Shown one piece after another: positions 1 through 8,786 of a stretch of 47,803 nucleotides of DNA. The stretch covers positions 20,600 to 68,402 of the forward strand of contig JH599941.1 of assembly GCA_000245075.1 (NCBI GenBank), read 5' to 3'. Position 1 is the stretch's first letter, and the number at the start of each line of letters is the position of its first letter. Origin of the DNA: Acetobacteraceae bacterium AT-5844. GTDB taxonomy: Bacteria > Pseudomonadota > Alphaproteobacteria > Acetobacterales > Acetobacteraceae. A program made the translations under genes and the position numbers. The notes beneath the pieces were generated by a model. The model ran no database searches. It was not told the origin of the DNA and worked only from the letters and a program-made list of their open reading frames with translations.

Positions 1-1
1 G

Positions 2-1459
2 GAGCGGCTGCCGCAGGCCGGCGCCCCGCTTGCGCTGGCCGTGGCGCCGACGCGTGAGCTGGCCCTGCAGGTGAAGAACGAGCTGTCCTGGCTGTATGGC
101 CCGGCAGGCGGGCGCGTGGTGAGCTGCGTCGGCGGCATGGACCCGATCGCGGAGCGCAGGGCTCTGGCCCAGGGCGCCCACATCGTCGTCGGCACCCCCG
201 GCCGCCTGCGGGACCATCTGGAGCGCGGCAATCTCATCCCCAACGCGCTCCGCGCCGTCGTGCTGGACGAGGCGGACGAGATGCTGGACCTCGGCTTCCG
301 CGAGGAGCTGGAGGCTATTCTGGACGCCGCGCCAGAGACCCGCCGCACCCTGCTGTTCTCGGCCACCGTGCCGCGCGAGATCGCCGCTCTGGCGACCAGC
401 TATCAGCGGGACGCGCTGCGCATCTCCGCGGGCAAGGAAGGCGGCCAGCACCGGGACATCGAATACCGCGTCGTCAACGTCGCGCCGCACGACATCGAGC
501 GCGCCGTGGTGAACCTGCTGCGGGCCTCCGATTCGCCTACCGCCATCGTCTTCTGCTCCACCCGCGCGGCCGTTGCCCGGCTGCATGGCAACCTGAACGA
601 GCGCGGCTTCTCCGCCGTCGCCCTTTCCGGTGAGCTGACCCAGGCCGAGCGCAGCCGCGCCCTGCAAGGGCTGCGGGATGGCAAGGCGCGCGTCTGCGTC
701 GCCACCGACGTCGCGGCGCGGGGCATCGACCTGCCGGATCTCGGCCTCGTCATCCACGCCGAGCTGCCGAAGGAGCCGGAGACCCTGCTGCACCGGAGCG
801 GCCGCACAGGCCGTGCGGGCAAGAAGGGCGTCAGCGTCCTGGTCGTGCCGCCCAATCGCCGCCGCACCGCCGAGCGCCTGCTGATGGCCGCGAAGCTGAA
901 GGCCGAGTGGGGCGAAGCGCCGACCGTCGAGGAGATTCGCGCCAAGGACAGCGAGCGCCTTGCCGCGCAGGTGAAGGCCATGATCTCCGAGGAAGCCGAG
1001 CCGGAAGATCTCGCCGCCGGCCGTGCGCTGCTGGAGGAGGCTGGTGCGGAGGCCGTGGCCGCCGCCCTGCTGAAGGTGCTGCGCGCCCCGCTGCCCGCAC
1101 CTGAGGAACTGACCCCGGCACGGGAGCTGAGCCGCCCGGCCCGCCCGCAGCGCGAGCTGGCGCCTGGTGGTGGGGAGGGCGCATGGTTCCGCATGAATGT
1201 CGGGCGCGACGGGCAGGCCGATCCGCGCTGGATCCTGCCTTTCCTCTGCCGTCGTGGCCATGTGGCGCGGGAGGAGATCGGGCGCATCCGCATCATGGGC
1301 CGGGAGACGCGGTTCGAAGTGGCGCCCCAGGTTGCCGCTCGTTTCGCGGCAGCGGCCCGGAAGCCCGATCCGGCGGAGCCGCATATCCGTGTGGAACCCT
1401 TGCCGCAGGGATTTTCCACCGAACAGCGTGACCGCAAGGAGCGGCGCTACCGCAAGTAG
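2..1459 (+). CDS. DEAD-box ATP-dependent RNA helicase, 5' truncated by window edge
   Basis: ATP-dependent RNA unwinding or remodelling in the cytoplasm. The reading frame is open from base 2, so the true start and the Q motif and Walker A lie upstream. Visible motifs in order are Ia (APTRELALQ), Ib (TPGR), II (VLDEADEMLDLGF), III (SAT), the second RecA domain with ARGIDLP, and VI (HRSGRTGRAG). The last 80 or so codons (RMNVGRDGQADPRWILPF onward) resemble the DbpA/CsdA RNA-binding domain (family knowledge), which points to ribosome assembly or cold-adaptation helicases rather than RhlE types. The tail is basic (KERRYRK). The downstream gene starts roughly 200 bases later on the same strand, with no clear terminator between. 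Helicase identity is secure; the DbpA versus DeaD subgroup is inferred. Confidence 0.95.
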   Translation, partial: ERLPQAGAPLALAVAPTRELALQVKNELSWLYGPAGGRVVSCVGGMDPIAERRALAQGAHIVVGTPGRLRDHLERGNLIPNALRAVVLDEADEMLDLGFREELEAILDAAPETRRTLLFSATVPREIAALATSYQRDALRISAGKEGGQHRDIEYRVVNVAPHDIERAVVNLLRASDSPTAIVFCSTRAAVARLHGNLNERGFSAVALSGELTQAERSRALQGLRDGKARVCVATDVAARGIDLPDLGLVIHAELPKEPETLLHRSGRTGRAGKKGVSVLVVPPNRRRTAERLLMAAKLKAEWGEAPTVEEIRAKDSERLAAQVKAMISEEAEPEDLAAGRALLEEAGAEAVAAALLKVLRAPLPAPEELTPARELSRPARPQRELAPGGGEGAWFRMNVGRDGQADPRWILPFLCRRGHVAREEIGRIRIMGRETRFEVAPQVAARFAAAARKPDPAEPHIRVEPLPQGFSTEQRDRKERRYRK

Positions 1460-1654
1460 GGATCGTTATAACGCTTCCCGAAATTATATCGTTTAGGTTG
1501 ACTTGACGGTCTTCAAAAGCCCGTGCTTCACGGGAAGTGGTCTCTGCGGGCTTGGCAGGACCCGGTACATCTCGGCGGCTACCTGGATGAGCCGGGTGGC
1601 CCGCCACGGTCTGTGGCGGCATGTGTTGCGTCGGATAAGGGAACGGCCGGTCAG

Positions 1655-2932
1655 GTGTCCTGGGCTGACCCATCGATTGAGCAGGGCGACGAGGACACGG
1701 GCATCGACCGTCTCGGTCTTGCTTCTCCTCTGCTCGGTGCGACGGGGTGGATAGACGGCCTTTCCCGTCTGATCGCCATCGATACCTCGGCTGCCCGCGG
1801 CATGTGTTCCGAACCCTTCGCGAGCGCGCTTCAGGATATGTTCGCGCCGCTGGGGTTCGGGTTCCGCCGCCAGGAAGTTCCGGCCCATTTCGTGCAGGGC
1901 TCCGACGGCACCCCGATCAACATGATCGCAGCGCGCCGGACCGGGCGCCGGGTCTGCACCATCTATTTTCACACCGACACGCTGCCTGCGGGCGAAGGCT
2001 GGGCCCGGCCGCCTTTCCTGCTGAGCAGGCAGGGCAACCGGCTCTACGGGCGGGGCACCGCTGGCATGAAGGGGGCCATCGCCGCCGTATGGTCGGCGCT
2101 TCGTGCCGCCGATGCCGTGGGGCTGGGCCTGCGTTTCGATCCCGTTCTGCTGTTCTGCACGGATGAAGAAGGCGGCTTCTATCCCGGCCTGCGCCACCTC
2201 GCCGCCTCCCGCATGGTGGAGGGGCATGTGATGTGCCTCGACGGCAGCGCGGCGCCGCGCATCTGCGTCGGCATGCCAGGCAGCTTGCGGCTGCAGGTGC
2301 GCATCACGGCGAAGGACGCTACCCGGCAGGGGAATGCCGCCGAGGCTGCCGCCGCCCTTATCGCTCAGCTCCATGCAATGAAAGCCGGGTTGGAGGCGAA
2401 GACCTCTCCCCTCGTGCCGCCCAGCCAGACGGATACGGGGCTGCGCGCTGACCTTGCCGTTTCCGCCCCGGGCAGTGAGCCGGGCGTGGAGATGCCGGCT
2501 GGCTGTGAGTTGACGGTAACGCGCAGCTATCTCCCGGAGGAAACCGTCTCCACCGTCCAGGCGGAATTGATGGAGGCGCTGGAGCAGGCGGCGCGGAATC
2601 TCCCCGCCTTCGACGTGCGAGTCGCGCTCCGGGGCCACTACGCCCCCGTCGTCGCTCCCGACCGGGGGACGAACACGCCGCGCTGGCAGCAGGCTCTGGG
2701 CTGGGGCTTTGGTTACTCTTCTGCCCAATTCCGGCGCGGCGCCTGCCGGGAGCCCTCCGCCATGGGTTTCGTTCAGCAGGCGGGTGTGCAGGAAATTCTG
2801 TTCGGCGGCCTTGGCCGGCCCCACAGCCAGCGGGGCCAGGCCAATGAATTCACCACCATCGAGGATGTCGAGGCACTGGCGCGTGCCGTCCTCGCCTATC
2901 TGGCCGACATCCCGGACATTCCGCCCTACTGA
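1655..2932 (+). CDS. M20-family metallopeptidase (ArgE/DapE-like deacylase), possibly impaired
   Basis: M20 enzymes hydrolyse N-acyl amino acids or small peptides with two zinc ions. Seen: a first metal motif FHTDTLPAGEGW, a second YGRGTAGMKG, catalytic TDEEGG, and a C-terminal metal His in GRPHSQRGQANEF. Family members have Asp in the second motif (GRGxxDMKG) as the metal-bridging residue. Here the codon is GGC (Gly) near base 2065, one base from GAC, so activity is doubtful. The start is unresolved: the frame is open from a GTG at 1523, which lies inside a hairpin (1520-1534) and gives a non-family N-terminus. Homology appears to begin near GWIDGLSRLIAIDT (about 1744), and no ATG exists until well inside the domain. 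GTG 1655 with AAGGGAA upstream is the best guess. The 3' end overlaps the convergent regulator by 7 bases. Confidence 0.72.
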   Translation: MSWADPSIEQGDEDTGIDRLGLASPLLGATGWIDGLSRLIAIDTSAARGMCSEPFASALQDMFAPLGFGFRRQEVPAHFVQGSDGTPINMIAARRTGRRVCTIYFHTDTLPAGEGWARPPFLLSRQGNRLYGRGTAGMKGAIAAVWSALRAADAVGLGLRFDPVLLFCTDEEGGFYPGLRHLAASRMVEGHVMCLDGSAAPRICVGMPGSLRLQVRITAKDATRQGNAAEAAAALIAQLHAMKAGLEAKTSPLVPPSQTDTGLRADLAVSAPGSEPGVEMPAGCELTVTRSYLPEETVSTVQAELMEALEQAARNLPAFDVRVALRGHYAPVVAPDRGTNTPRWQQALGWGFGYSSAQFRRGACREPSAMGFVQQAGVQEILFGGLGRPHSQRGQANEFTTIEDVEALARAVLAYLADIPDIPPY

Positions 2933-3684
2933 GCTGGCGCCGCCAACTGGGCGTAGCGCTCCCTGCTGGCCGCCAGATGCCGGCGCATGGCGCTACGGGC
3001 CGCGAGTGCCTGCCCGGCAATGATGGCGGCGGCAATGCGGTCATGCTCCTCCCGCACCATGCGCAGATAGGAGGCGCGGCGCTCTTCCTCTACCACTTGC
3101 GTCCGCAGCGTATGGCGCGGGATCAGCATCGGGCCGAGGAATTCCATGAAGCGCGGGAAGAAGCTGTTGCCCGTCGCGGCGAAGATGGCGCGGTGGAATT
3201 CAAGGTCCTGCTCCACCGCATTCTCGCCCTGATCGACCGCGGCGGCGAAGCGCCGGGCCGCGTTCTCGATGCGCTCCAGCGCACCGCCCTCCCTGCGCTC
3301 CGCGGCCAGGCCGGCGGCTTCCGTCTCGATGGCCAGACGCAGCTCCATCACCTGCAGCACATCGCCGAGCGAGCGCATTTCGTCCGGTGCGATGCGCACC
3401 TGCCCACGGCCAGCCGGGTCCGCGACGAAGGCACCGACGCCCTGGCGAGTGATGATCAGCCCTTCCGCGCGGAGTGCCGATACGGCTTCCCGCACCACCG
3501 TGCGGGACACGCCTGCCTGCCGCATCAAGGCCTGCTCGGTCGGCAACCGGTCCCCGGGATTGAGCCGGCCGGCGCGGATTTCGGAGGACAGGCGCCGCAC
3601 CAGCTCAGTCGTCAGGTTGGCGGGCGGCGCGAGCGGTGCCAGCTCGATGCCATGGATCAGTTCAGGCTGCCCTTTTCGGGTCAT
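2926..3684 (-). CDS. FadR/FCD-type GntR-family transcriptional regulator
   Basis: A DNA-binding repressor or activator controlled by a small ligand. The N-terminal winged helix covers about residues 20-85 (GDRLPTEQALMRQAGVSRTV, then REAVSALRAEGLI). The C-terminal FCD domain (about 100-235) shows the Asp/three-His metal set: DLEFH, EEHDRI and RRHL. The start at 3684 is chosen because GGAGGA lies 11 bases upstream. An in-frame ATG at 3708 would add eight residues but sits 2 bases from a predicted operator. The gene is divergent from the nucleoside hydrolase, and two sites matching the FCD consensus TNGTNNNACNA lie in between, so autoregulation and control of the hydrolase are likely (inference). 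The ligand is unknown; nucleosides or their breakdown products are a reasonable guess. Confidence 0.92.
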   Translation of the reverse strand: MTRKGQPELIHGIELAPLAPPANLTTELVRRLSSEIRAGRLNPGDRLPTEQALMRQAGVSRTVVREAVSALRAEGLIITRQGVGAFVADPAGRGQVRIAPDEMRSLGDVLQVMELRLAIETEAAGLAAERREGGALERIENAARRFAAAVDQGENAVEQDLEFHRAIFAATGNSFFPRFMEFLGPMLIPRHTLRTQVVEEERRASYLRMVREEHDRIAAAIIAGQALAARSAMRRHLAASRERYAQLAAPAQ

Positions 3685-3709
3685 GGGGCCAGTGTTCCTC
3701 CGCGCCATG

Positions 3710-3720
3710 TTGTTCCACCA
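3710..3720. promoter_or_regulatory. Candidate FCD/FadR-type operator 1
   Basis: TTGTTCCACCA matches TNGTNNNACNA, the consensus known for FadR-subfamily GntR regulators, and reads as a match on both strands. It sits 25 bases before the chosen regulator start (3684) and 2 bases before the alternative start (3708). Binding here would block transcription or initiation of the regulator. Confidence 0.55.
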
Positions 3721-3750
3721 TTTATGACAGATCGGCCGCTGGGGGGCGCC

Positions 3751-3761
3751 TGGTAAAACGA
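3751..3761. promoter_or_regulatory. Candidate FCD/FadR-type operator 2
   Basis: TGGTAAAACGA is a second exact match to TNGTNNNACNA, centred 41 bases from the first (about four helical turns) and 70 bases before the nucleoside hydrolase start. The spacing would place both sites on the same face of the helix, which suits cooperative or looped repression of the divergent pair. Confidence 0.55.
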
Positions 3762-3831
3762 CGCGGAGGCAGTGGCCCGGAACACGATCCGCTGGCATCT
3801 TCCCGCCCCGCATCCGCAGGAGACCGCCTTG

Positions 3832-4782
3832 ATGTCCGCCACCCCCTCGGACCATGCCGCTCGCACCGTCATCATCGACTGTGATCCGGGCACTGACGAC
3901 GCCGTTGCCCTGTGGCTGGCCCTCGCTTCGCCGGAACTGAATGTCGCGCTCGTGACGGTGGCAGGGGGCAATGTCGGATTGAGCCGGACCCTGGCCAATG
4001 CCCGCGCCATTGTGGGGCTGAGCGGCCGGGAGGTGCCCGTGGTGGCGGGGGCCGACCGGCCGTTGCTCGGCGCCTTTCAAGCCGAGGAGCGGGTGCATGG
4101 CACGGACGGGCTCGGCGGCGTTCGCCTCCCGGAGGGACCTGCGCCGCAGCCCGGTATCGCCGCGGACGCCATACGAGACCTGCTGCGCGACGCCCCGCCG
4201 GAATCGGTGACGGTGGTGGGCATCGGCCCCGCGACGAATCTGGCGCTGGCACTGGCCACGGAACCTGCGCTGGCAAACCGCGTGGCTGAATTCGTGCTGA
4301 TGACCGGTGCGCTGAGCGAGGGAAACTGGACCGTCGCCGCCGAATTCAACGCCGCGATGGACCCGGAAGCCCTGGCTCTCGTGCTCGCCTCTGGCCGCCC
4401 CGTCTCGCTGGTCACGCTGGACCTTACGGCGCAAGCGCTGGTGACGGCGGAGCGTATCGCCACGCTGCGCGGCCTCTGTGACGGGGAATGCCTGCGGGCC
4501 TGTTGCGACATCATGGCCTCCGTTCCCACCTCTCGCCGCCTTGGGCATCGGGGCCATCCGCTGCACGACCCCTGCGCCATTGCGTGGCTGCTGGCGCCGG
4601 AGCTGTTCACGGTGCAGGAGGTGGCGGTGCAGGTGGAATGCGGCAGCGGCATCGGGCGCGGCCGGACCCATATCGACCGCTGGGGCCGCAGCGGTCTTCC
4701 GCCTCAGGCAAAGTTCCTGGATCGGCTGGATGCCGATGGGTTTTTCCGCCTGCTGGGCGAAAGGCTGCCACGGCTGCCCTGA
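3832..4782 (+). CDS. Nucleoside hydrolase (IunH/RihA family)
   Basis: Hydrolyses the N-glycosidic bond of ribonucleosides to base and ribose in nucleoside salvage; cytosolic. The N-terminal calcium-binding signature DCDPGTDDAVA is intact. Other family blocks are present: VAGADRPL, HGTDGLGG, FNAAMDPEAL, and PLHDPCAIAWLL, which holds the C-terminal metal Asp. The 316-residue length is normal. The start at 3832 is preferred over an upstream in-frame GTG (3772) because AGGAGA lies 8 bases before it and the protein then begins a few residues before the first beta strand. It is divergent from the FCD regulator, which probably controls it. It ends 7 bases from the convergent kinase gene. Substrate preference (purine, pyrimidine or general) cannot be read from sequence alone. 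Confidence 0.93.
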   Translation: MSATPSDHAARTVIIDCDPGTDDAVALWLALASPELNVALVTVAGGNVGLSRTLANARAIVGLSGREVPVVAGADRPLLGAFQAEERVHGTDGLGGVRLPEGPAPQPGIAADAIRDLLRDAPPESVTVVGIGPATNLALALATEPALANRVAEFVLMTGALSEGNWTVAAEFNAAMDPEALALVLASGRPVSLVTLDLTAQALVTAERIATLRGLCDGECLRACCDIMASVPTSRRLGHRGHPLHDPCAIAWLLAPELFTVQEVAVQVECGSGIGRGRTHIDRWGRSGLPPQAKFLDRLDADGFFRLLGERLPRLP

Positions 4783-4789
4783 AGCCGGC

Positions 4790-7717
4790 TCAGCCGGTGG
4801 GCTGGTTGCCTTCCTCCGCCATGCCCGGCTGTTCCAGCCAGCGCAGCACGGCGGGAAGAGTCTCTTCCAGTACCCGCCGCGCGCGCGCCACGGCCCGCGT
4901 GGCATCCTGGCCTTCATTCAGCGCGCGAGAGACGCCTTCCATCGCCCAGACCATGCGGGCGGCGCCCAGTGTCCGGCACACACCCGCCAGCCGGTGCAGC
5001 GCGGCGCGGAGCTGGGTGGAATCGGTAATGGGGGAAAGGTTGGCGAGGGCCTCGGCTCCCCGGCGCAGCTCGACCACGAATTCCGCGATGACGGCCGGCG
5101 CGGCGGCGCCGAGATCGCGGGCCAGCGCCTCACGGATCGTGGTGTCCAGCAGCGGCGGCATGGTGGTGCTGATGACCGGCTGCGGCGTGGCGACCTGCTC
5201 GCCCTGACTGGCGACGATGCGCAGCAGACTCTCGCGGTCGATGGGCTTGGCCAGATGCGCATCCATGCCCGCTTCCCGGCAGGCTTCCACCTGTTCCGGC
5301 AGTACGGAGGCGGTGACGGCGATGATACGGACGGCGTTGCGCGGCGGCGGCAGGGCGCGAATGCGGCGCGTCGCCTCCAGCCCGTCCATGACCGGCATCT
5401 GCAGGTCCATCAGGATGAGATCGAACTCGTCGGCCTGCACGGCGGCCAGGGCAGCGGCACCGTCTTCCACGAGCACCACATGGTGGCCGGCGCCGGTCAG
5501 CATGGCGCGGGCCACGAGCCGGTTGGCCGCCACGTCATCGGCCACCAGCACCCGCTTGCGCGTCTCCTTCGTGGGCGCGGCGAGAGCCGGAGGGCTGTCG
5601 GAAGGTGGCGGCGGCAAGGAGGGGCGGGGCAATTCGGCGGCGGGCAGGGGAAGCTCCACCCAGAACAGGGCGCCGCCCTGTGTCGGGCTCTCATAGCCGA
5701 TGGAGCCGCCCATCAATCCGACGAGCTGGGACACGATGGCGAGGCCAAGGCCGGTGCCGGCCGGCGCTTCGCCGCCATTCGCCGCCGGCGTGGAGAGCTG
5801 CATGAAGTCCTGGAACAGGAGGTGCCGTTCGTTCTCCGGCACGCCGGGGCCACTGTCCTGCACTTCGATGCGCAGCCCTTTGCCCAGGGCGCCAGGGCGG
5901 ACGTGAAGCCAGACATCGCCCTCGGCCGGCGTGAACTTCACGGCATTGGAGAGCAGGTTCAACAGCAGCTGCCGCAGCCGCATGGTATCGGCCATGATGG
6001 CAGCCGGGACATCGGGGTGAATGTCCAGGTGGAAGCGCAGCTTCTTGCGCACCACCTCCGGCCCCATCAGCGTGGCGCAGCGCTCCAGCAGAGGGCGCAG
6101 CTCGGTGGGGGCGGGGCGCATCTCCAGACGCCCGGCGGCGATCTTGGACAGGTCGAGCAGTCCGTTCACCAGGTCCAGCAGATGCCGCGCGGCGTCGTAG
6201 AGGGTCTGCAGCTGTTCCTGCTGGTCGCTCATCACGCGCGGGTCGTTCAGCAGCACCTGGGCGAAGCCCAGAATGCTGTTCAACGGCGTGCGGAGCTCGT
6301 GGCTCATCCGCGCCAGGAACTGGCTCTTGGCCTCACCCGCCGCGGCGGCCGCATCACGCGCGGCGGCGAGATCCTCGATGGTGCGGCGGATCTCGGTGAT
6401 GTCGGTCCGGATACCGACGGTGCCGCCGCCGGGTGTCGCCCGCTCCGTCACCAGGACCCAGCGGCCATCGGGCAGCAGCCGCTCCATCGGGGGGTTGTTG
6501 CCCCGATGCCAGAGCCGCATCTCGGCGAGAAAGGCTTCCAGATCGTCACCGGCCTGCGGGTACTGGCCGCGCTTGAAGCCCTCCCGCATGATGTCTTCGA
6601 AATGCGCTCCGGGTTTGATGAAGGGCGCACTGACCCGGTAGAAATCCTTGTAGCGGGCGTTGCAGGCGACGAGCCTGTCCTCGGCATCCCACATGACGAA
6701 GCCATCGGTCATGGAATCGATGGCGTTCTCCAGCATGGCGCGCCAGCGGTTGCGCTCGACCTCCACCTTCTCCCGCTGCCGTAGCGCGACGATCAGCGTG
6801 GCGGCGATGACCAGCACCAGCGCGGCGAATCCGGCAGAGACGAGATAGGCGCGGGTGCGCTCCTTCTCCCAGCCGGCGAGCGCGGATTCCATGCGCATGC
6901 TGGCGAGCAGCGAGAGCGAGGGGTAGAGCGTCGGCCGTACGGTGGCGATGATCTGCGACTGGTCGAAGCGGCTGACGGTCGTGAAGGCCGGCGGCCCGCC
7001 TGGCGCCGAAAGCTGCTCCGCAGCCGGCGGCAGCAGCTGGTGGCCGATCATCGTCTCATCATGCGGCACGCTGGCCATCAGGACGCCGTCGTCCCGCTCC
7101 AGCGTGATGTTCAGCCCGGCGCCTTCGCCCGAGACCGACAGCAGAGTGCCGATCACCGGCACCGGAATTTCGGCCACGGCCATAAGCGGCCCCAGCTCCG
7201 GCAACACGACGCGGCGGGCAAGAAACAGCGCCCATTCCCCCGTGGCCGGATTGCGGTAGGGCCCGCCAATGAGCACCGCACCAGCGCGCCGGCCTTCATA
7301 GAATGAATTGGTGAGCGTTTCGGGCAGGGGACGGCGGCGGGAGACCGACAGGCCCGTGGCGAGAGGCACGCCGTCCCGCCCCACCAGCAGAATATCCCGC
7401 AGCACGAAATTCTGGTTGTTCAGTTCCCGCAGCACACGGTTCACCAGCCCCGTGTCCAGCTGCCCGTTCGTCGTGAGCGGCGAGAGGATGGCCGGCAGCC
7501 CCGCCAGGGTCGCGTCCACGGAGACGAAGCTGCGGTTCAGCGAGGCCTCGACCGCCCGTGCGATGCGCTGCACCGTATCGGATGCCGCCGACAGCGCTGC
7601 CTCTCGCGCGCGCCCGACGAGTTGCCCGGTGGTGACCCATTGCGCCAGCAGCAACATCGCCGCCGCGGCGATGACGGCGAAGCGCAGGCGCCTCGCCTGG
7701 GGTTTTTCAATGCGCAT
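4790..7717 (-). CDS. Hybrid sensor histidine kinase with PAS, receiver and Hpt domains
   Basis: A membrane sensor running a His-Asp-His phosphorelay. In the 975-residue product: TM1 about 12-27, a periplasmic Cache-like sensor about 30-285, TM2 about 290-312, PAS about 325-440, and HisKA with phospho-acceptor His473 in MSHELRTPLN. The HATPase has DSGPGV (621) and GTGLGLA (654). A proline-rich linker (about 695-715) leads to a receiver with Asp727/728, phospho-acceptor Asp771 and Lys824, then a C-terminal Hpt with His908 (ALHRLAGV). All catalytic residues are present. The start ATG at 7717 lies 11 bases inside the upstream binding-protein gene, so the two are translationally coupled. No stand-alone response regulator is nearby, so the output partner is elsewhere. 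Confidence 0.95.
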   Translation of the reverse strand: MRIEKPQARRLRFAVIAAAAMLLLAQWVTTGQLVGRAREAALSAASDTVQRIARAVEASLNRSFVSVDATLAGLPAILSPLTTNGQLDTGLVNRVLRELNNQNFVLRDILLVGRDGVPLATGLSVSRRRPLPETLTNSFYEGRRAGAVLIGGPYRNPATGEWALFLARRVVLPELGPLMAVAEIPVPVIGTLLSVSGEGAGLNITLERDDGVLMASVPHDETMIGHQLLPPAAEQLSAPGGPPAFTTVSRFDQSQIIATVRPTLYPSLSLLASMRMESALAGWEKERTRAYLVSAGFAALVLVIAATLIVALRQREKVEVERNRWRAMLENAIDSMTDGFVMWDAEDRLVACNARYKDFYRVSAPFIKPGAHFEDIMREGFKRGQYPQAGDDLEAFLAEMRLWHRGNNPPMERLLPDGRWVLVTERATPGGGTVGIRTDITEIRRTIEDLAAARDAAAAAGEAKSQFLARMSHELRTPLNSILGFAQVLLNDPRVMSDQQEQLQTLYDAARHLLDLVNGLLDLSKIAAGRLEMRPAPTELRPLLERCATLMGPEVVRKKLRFHLDIHPDVPAAIMADTMRLRQLLLNLLSNAVKFTPAEGDVWLHVRPGALGKGLRIEVQDSGPGVPENERHLLFQDFMQLSTPAANGGEAPAGTGLGLAIVSQLVGLMGGSIGYESPTQGGALFWVELPLPAAELPRPSLPPPPSDSPPALAAPTKETRKRVLVADDVAANRLVARAMLTGAGHHVVLVEDGAAALAAVQADEFDLILMDLQMPVMDGLEATRRIRALPPPRNAVRIIAVTASVLPEQVEACREAGMDAHLAKPIDRESLLRIVASQGEQVATPQPVISTTMPPLLDTTIREALARDLGAAAPAVIAEFVVELRRGAEALANLSPITDSTQLRAALHRLAGVCRTLGAARMVWAMEGVSRALNEGQDATRAVARARRVLEETLPAVLRWLEQPGMAEEGNQPTG

Positions 7718-8786
7718 AGGCGGGAATGCCGAGGGCAGGGCCCAGATAGCGGTTCCATGCCTCCGCGCAATCCGGGCCGCAGCGGTCCACCCAGCGCGGC
7801 AGGACCGTCTGCACCAGCAGGCTGCGGCGCCGGGCGTCATCCGCCGGCGTGACGGGAACCACGCTCAGATTGCCGCGCGGCCCGGTGGAGCATCCGGGGC
7901 GGCTGGCGGCGCAGTCGAAGCCTTCCACCGTCTCGCGCGCCGCGCTGTCCCAGATCGTCTCCTCCAGCTCTTCCAGCCCCTTTCGGATGGTGGCGCGGAT
8001 GTCCTCCGGCAGGGAGCGCCAGGCCTCGCGGTTGGCGCCAAAGACGGAGACACCCCAGGTCAGCGCCATGCTGTGGATATGCGTGCTGACCTCCTGCAAG
8101 CCGATGGCATTGCCGGAGAGCGTGCCCGTCACCGCGCACTCCACCACCCCGGCCTTCATGGCCTGCACCATGCCCGCGAAGGGGATGACCACGGGCGTCG
8201 CGCCGAGCGCCTCGAATATCTCCGCCTGCCCGACCGAGGAGGCGCGGATGCGGCGCCCGGCAAGATCGGCAAGGCCGTTAAAGGGGCGGCGGCACCAGGT
8301 GACCTGCGCCGGATAAGTATAAACCGCCAGAAGCTCGATTCCGTATCGCTCAAGCAGCAATTCCCGCAGATGGGGGCGGTAGAGCCGCACCGTCTGCCGC
8401 AGGCTCGCGAAATCAGGATTCAGCGCAGGAAGGTCCACCGCGTTGAACTCGGGCTCCTCGGACGAGACGATGGCAAGCAGCGCGGTACCGAAAGGCACGA
8501 CGCCGAGGCGCATCAGCTGCAGCATCTCCTCCGCCCGGAAGCCGGCGCGGTCGAAGGGCGCGATCTCGCCCACGACGCGGCCCTGGGTAAGGGCGGAGAC
8601 GCGCTCACGCCAGAAGGGCTCCTCATAACGCACGTACTGGGAAACGTCGGCCAGGCCGCCGACGATCTTCAGCCGGAGCGGCTCCTGCGCCTGAAGCGGC
8701 TGCGACAGGCAGGTGACGGCGAGGAGCGCGGTGCCAAGCAGCTGGCGACAGTGACGACGGAGTCGCTCCGGAAGACTGGCGGACAT
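7707..8786 (-). CDS. TRAP-type periplasmic solute-binding protein (DctP/TAXI-like), kinase-associated
   Basis: A periplasmic substrate-binding protein. The N-terminus is a typical signal peptide with basic start, hydrophobic LLGTALLAVTCL and cleavage after LQA. Family features include the central block WCRRPFNGLADLAGRRIRAS followed by GATPVVIPFAGMVQAMKAG and a C-terminal helix with LEELEETIWD, matching DctP-type TRAP binding proteins. The start at 8786 follows GAGAGGAGAGCG; an ATG at 8816 is possible with a weaker ribosome site. No DctQ or DctM membrane subunit is in the window. The gene overlaps the downstream hybrid kinase by 11 bases, which suggests it delivers ligand information to the kinase rather than to a transporter (inference). 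The Cys residues at FDCAASRPGCS and RCGPDC may form disulfides. Confidence 0.88.
   Translation of the reverse strand: MSASLPERLRRHCRQLLGTALLAVTCLSQPLQAQEPLRLKIVGGLADVSQYVRYEEPFWRERVSALTQGRVVGEIAPFDRAGFRAEEMLQLMRLGVVPFGTALLAIVSSEEPEFNAVDLPALNPDFASLRQTVRLYRPHLRELLLERYGIELLAVYTYPAQVTWCRRPFNGLADLAGRRIRASSVGQAEIFEALGATPVVIPFAGMVQAMKAGVVECAVTGTLSGNAIGLQEVSTHIHSMALTWGVSVFGANREAWRSLPEDIRATIRKGLEELEETIWDSAARETVEGFDCAASRPGCSTGPRGNLSVVPVTPADDARRRSLLVQTVLPRWVDRCGPDCAEAWNRYLGPALGIPAYAH

Noticed and set aside
1503-1754. Arg-rich open frame upstream of the M20 gene as a transposase remnant
   Set aside because: No DDE-type motif, terminal inverted repeat or target duplication can be seen; the composition is what high GC gives in a shadow frame.
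3772-3831. GTG start for the nucleoside hydrolase
   Set aside because: ATG 3832 has AGGAGA at proper spacing and begins just before the conserved strand.
2926-4917. 663-residue minus-strand frame as one large protein
   Set aside because: Only the last 250 or so codons are a real regulator; the rest is antisense to the nucleoside hydrolase and lacks family character.
4478-6784. 768-residue plus-strand open frame opposite the histidine kinase
   Set aside because: It is His/Gln/Gly-rich antisense of conserved kinase domains, as expected in GC-rich DNA.
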